From: CAIOSQ01 sp044359885 | GTDB lineage: Bacteria > Pseudomonadota > Alphaproteobacteria > CACIAM-22H2 | Direction: 5' to 3' | DNA: 7,402 nt | Assembly (NCBI GenBank): GCA_044359885.1 | Contig: JBIKLI010000223.1 | Span: forward strand, 1 to 7,402 | In this document: one piece after another, positions 5,978 to 7,402 of the stretch | How positions within the stretch are numbered: the stretch's first letter is position 1 | Layout of the letters: every line of letters starts with the position of its first letter | Translations under genes and position numbers: made by a program | The notes under the pieces: model-generated | Database searches by the model: none | What the model was told of the DNA's origin: nothing | The model's input: only the letters and a program-made list of their open reading frames with translations

Positions 5978-6006
5978 TTGCGTCGGTGGCGGTCGCAGGT
6001 CATATA
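5978..6006 (+). promoter_or_regulatory. Candidate promoter of the SRP RNA gene
   Basis: TTGCGT (5978-5983, within CTTGCG) and CATATA (6001-6006) are 17 bp apart. This gives a start at about 6010-6013, where the SRP RNA terminal stem begins. A -10 read as TATATC (6003-6008) is an alternative. The -35 match beyond TTG is poor, but the placement relative to the RNA is good. Confidence 0.5.
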
Positions 6007-6009
6007 TCC

Positions 6010-6112
6010 GGTGGGAGGTTGGCGGCGGACGGACTCCTCGCCAACCCGGCCAGGTCCGAGAGGAAGCAACCGTAACGAGTTCCGGTCCGGGTCGTCGTTC
6101 CAGCCTCCCACC
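6010..6112 (+). ncRNA. ffs: Signal recognition particle RNA (4.5S-like, bacterial small type)
   Basis: This RNA binds Ffh and FtsY to deliver ribosomes making membrane proteins to the translocon. The ends GGTGGGAGG (6010-6018) and CCTCCCACC (6104-6112) pair perfectly as the terminal stem of a hairpin about 103 nt long. The conserved Ffh-binding tip is at 6048-6071: GGC, the loop strand CAGG, UCC, tetraloop GAGA (6058-6061), GGA, loop strand AGCA, ACC. GTAACGAG follows (6072-6079). Two departures from E. coli are visible: GAGA replaces the GGAA tetraloop, and A6069 replaces the G that forms the U-G pair beside the symmetric loop, leaving C6050 opposite A6069. The position just upstream of dnaX is a known bacterial arrangement. 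A T-run after the stem ends the gene. The exact 5' end may differ by a few bases. Confidence 0.92.
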
Positions 6113-6117
6113 TTTTT
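6104..6117 (+). terminator. Terminator at the 3' end of the SRP RNA
   Basis: The 3' strand of the 9-bp terminal stem (6104-6112) is followed at once by five T (6113-6117). With the paired 5' strand far upstream this is not a compact textbook hairpin, but stem plus T-run is the usual end of small SRP RNA genes. dnaX starts 40 nt later, so some readthrough into it is possible. Confidence 0.5.
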
Positions 6118-6157
6118 CCTTGCCCTCCAGGCCAGCGCCGCTGTCCGCGGCCGCGAG

Positions 6158-7402
6158 ATGACCGAGACGCCCTCCGCCTATCGCGTGCTCGCGCGCAAAT
6201 ACCGGCCGACCCGGCTCAGCGACCTGCTGGGCCAGGACGCGCTGGTGCGGACGCTGACCAACGCCATCGCCACCGGACGGATCGCGCACGCCTTCGTGCT
6301 GACCGGGGTGCGCGGCGTCGGCAAGACCACGACCGCGCGCATCATCGCCCGGGCGCTCAACTGCGTCGGCCCCGACGGTTCCGGCGGACCGACCCCCGAT
6401 CCCTGCGGGGTCTGCGCGGCCTGCGTGTCCATCGCCGAAGACCGGAACATGGACGTGATCGAGATGGACGCGGCCTCGAACACCGGCGTCGCCAACATGC
6501 GCGAACTGATCGACGGGGTGCGGTACCGGCCGGTTTCGGCGCGCTACAAGATCTACATCGTCGACGAGGTCCACATGCTTTCGAACAGCGCGTTCAACGC
6601 GCTGCTCAAGACGCTCGAGGAACCGCCCGAGCATGTGAAGTTCATCTTCGCGACCACCGAGATCCGCAAGGTGCCGGTGACGGTGCTCTCGCGCTGCCAG
6701 CGTTTCGACCTGCGCCGCTTCGAGCCGGCGACGCTGGCCGCGATGCTGACCGACGTCGCGGCGAAGGAAGGCCGGTCGATCGACGCCGGCGCGGCGCGGC
6801 TGCTGGCGCGCGCCGCCGACGGTTCGGCGCGCGATGGGCTGTCGCTGCTCGACCGCGCCCTGGCGCATCAGCCGGGCGAGGTCGCCGAGCCGGCGGTGGC
6901 GGAACTTCTCGGCCTTGCCGACCGCTCCCAGGTGTTCGAGCTCTTCGAGACGACGATGCGCGGCCGCGCCGCCGCGGCGCTGGAGCAGCTCCAGGCCATG
7001 TATCGCGCCGGGGCCGATCCCGGGGTCGTCGTCCAGGACATGCTGGAGCTGGTCCACCAGCTGACGCGGCTGCAGGCGGCCCCCGCGATCGCCGACGAGT
7101 CCGCCTTGCCCCAGGCAGAGCGGGCGCGCGGCCAGGCGCTGGCCGAAGGCCTGGGGGTCGGCGCGCTGGCGCGCTGCTGGACGATGCTGCTCAAGGGGCT
7201 GGGGGAGGTTCAGACCGCACCGCAGCCGCAGGCCGCGCTCGAGATGCTGCTGATCCGGCTGGCCTACGCCGCCGAACTGCCCAGCCCGGCCGACCTGGTC
7301 GGCCGGCTGAAGGAAGCCGGGGCCGGCGCGGTCCCGGCTCCGCGCGGCGGCGGCGGCGGCGCAGGGCAGGGCGCGCCGCGGGCGGTCCTGGTGGCCGCGG
7401 CA
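6158..7402 (+). CDS. dnaX: DNA polymerase III subunits gamma/tau, clamp loader (partial, N-terminal 415 residues)
   Basis: This is the AAA+ ATPase of the DNA polymerase III clamp loader, which opens and loads the beta clamp. The gene runs off the right edge; 415 codons are present. Visible motifs are YRVLARKYRP (8-17); LLGQDALV (23-30); Walker A GVRGVGKTT (50-58, Lys56); a zinc-binding cysteine set Cys69, Cys83, Cys86, Cys89; Walker B IYIVDEVHML (132-141); LLKTLEEPPEHVKFIFATTE (149-168); and the SRC motif (178-180) that acts in trans as arginine finger. The collar domain follows to about residue 385, then a Gly/Ala/Pro-rich stretch starts the tau-specific part. No A-rich slippery site for gamma is seen in the visible part. 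ATG 6158 is the only convincing start; its ribosome site is poor (only GAG next to the ATG) and overlaps the palindrome CGCGGCCGCG (6146-6155). The gene may depend partly on readthrough from ffs. Confidence 0.97.
   Translation, partial: MTETPSAYRVLARKYRPTRLSDLLGQDALVRTLTNAIATGRIAHAFVLTGVRGVGKTTTARIIARALNCVGPDGSGGPTPDPCGVCAACVSIAEDRNMDVIEMDAASNTGVANMRELIDGVRYRPVSARYKIYIVDEVHMLSNSAFNALLKTLEEPPEHVKFIFATTEIRKVPVTVLSRCQRFDLRRFEPATLAAMLTDVAAKEGRSIDAGAARLLARAADGSARDGLSLLDRALAHQPGEVAEPAVAELLGLADRSQVFELFETTMRGRAAAALEQLQAMYRAGADPGVVVQDMLELVHQLTRLQAAPAIADESALPQAERARGQALAEGLGVGALARCWTMLLKGLGEVQTAPQPQAALEMLLIRLAYAAELPSPADLVGRLKEAGAGAVPAPRGGGGGAGQGAPRAVLVAAA

Noticed and set aside
5897..7057. Minus-strand open frame (386 codons) opposite dnaX
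   Set aside because: It spans the SRP RNA gene and the conserved dnaX coding region in antisense; its sequence is low-complexity and resembles no family.
7322..7402. Programmed frameshift site for the dnaX gamma product
   Set aside because: The Gly/Ala/Pro-rich end of the visible dnaX contains no A-rich heptamer; any such site would be beyond the window.
1..7402. CRISPR array, insertion sequence, toxin-antitoxin pair, phage-defence or biosynthetic cluster
   Set aside because: No regularly spaced repeats, transposase or recombinase motifs, small gene pairs or defence-type domains were seen on either strand.

Overview
The window is very GC-rich DNA, most likely from an alphaproteobacterium, perhaps of the Rhodospirillales. 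The grounds are strong G/C bias at third codon positions, a small SRP RNA carrying a GTAACGAG segment upstream of dnaX, a CHAP-domain secreted protein, and a TPR/GT41 glycosyltransferase. The lineage call is an inference; no species is identified.

Left part (1-2615). A carbohydrate ABC-transporter operon runs leftward: a Tat-exported solute-binding protein (336-1604) followed by the start of a MalF-type permease (1-286, cut by the window edge), with a strong hairpin between them. Divergently, across a 237-bp promoter region, lies a short-chain dehydrogenase/reductase (1842-2615). The pairing suggests uptake and first oxidation/reduction of a sugar, polyol or sugar acid, but neither substrate can be read from sequence.

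Middle (2643-5853). Three leftward genes share a strand: tRNA-Leu(CAA) (5768-5853) with a good sigma-70-type promoter, a 733-residue protein of eight TPRs plus an O-GlcNAc-transferase-like (GT41/SPINDLY) domain (3511-5712), and a secreted CHAP-domain cysteine hydrolase (2643-3446) that has its own candidate promoter. The tRNA and the glycosyltransferase may share a transcript. A GC-rich hairpin starts three nucleotides after the tRNA CCA end.

Right part (5854-7402). A 156-bp divergent control region separates tRNA-Leu from the rightward SRP RNA gene (ffs, about 6010-6112). It contains a 9-bp dyad enclosing a canonical G-quadruplex motif and repeated GGGGTC words. After the SRP RNA terminator comes dnaX (6158 to the window end, truncated), encoding the DNA polymerase III tau/gamma clamp-loader subunit.

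The right part is core genome with conserved gene order; the left part is ordinary metabolic content. I found no mobile element, CRISPR array, toxin-antitoxin pair or phage-defence locus. The most unusual signals are the structured region between two stable-RNA promoters, the non-standard SRP RNA tip, and the tRNA-linked GT41 gene.
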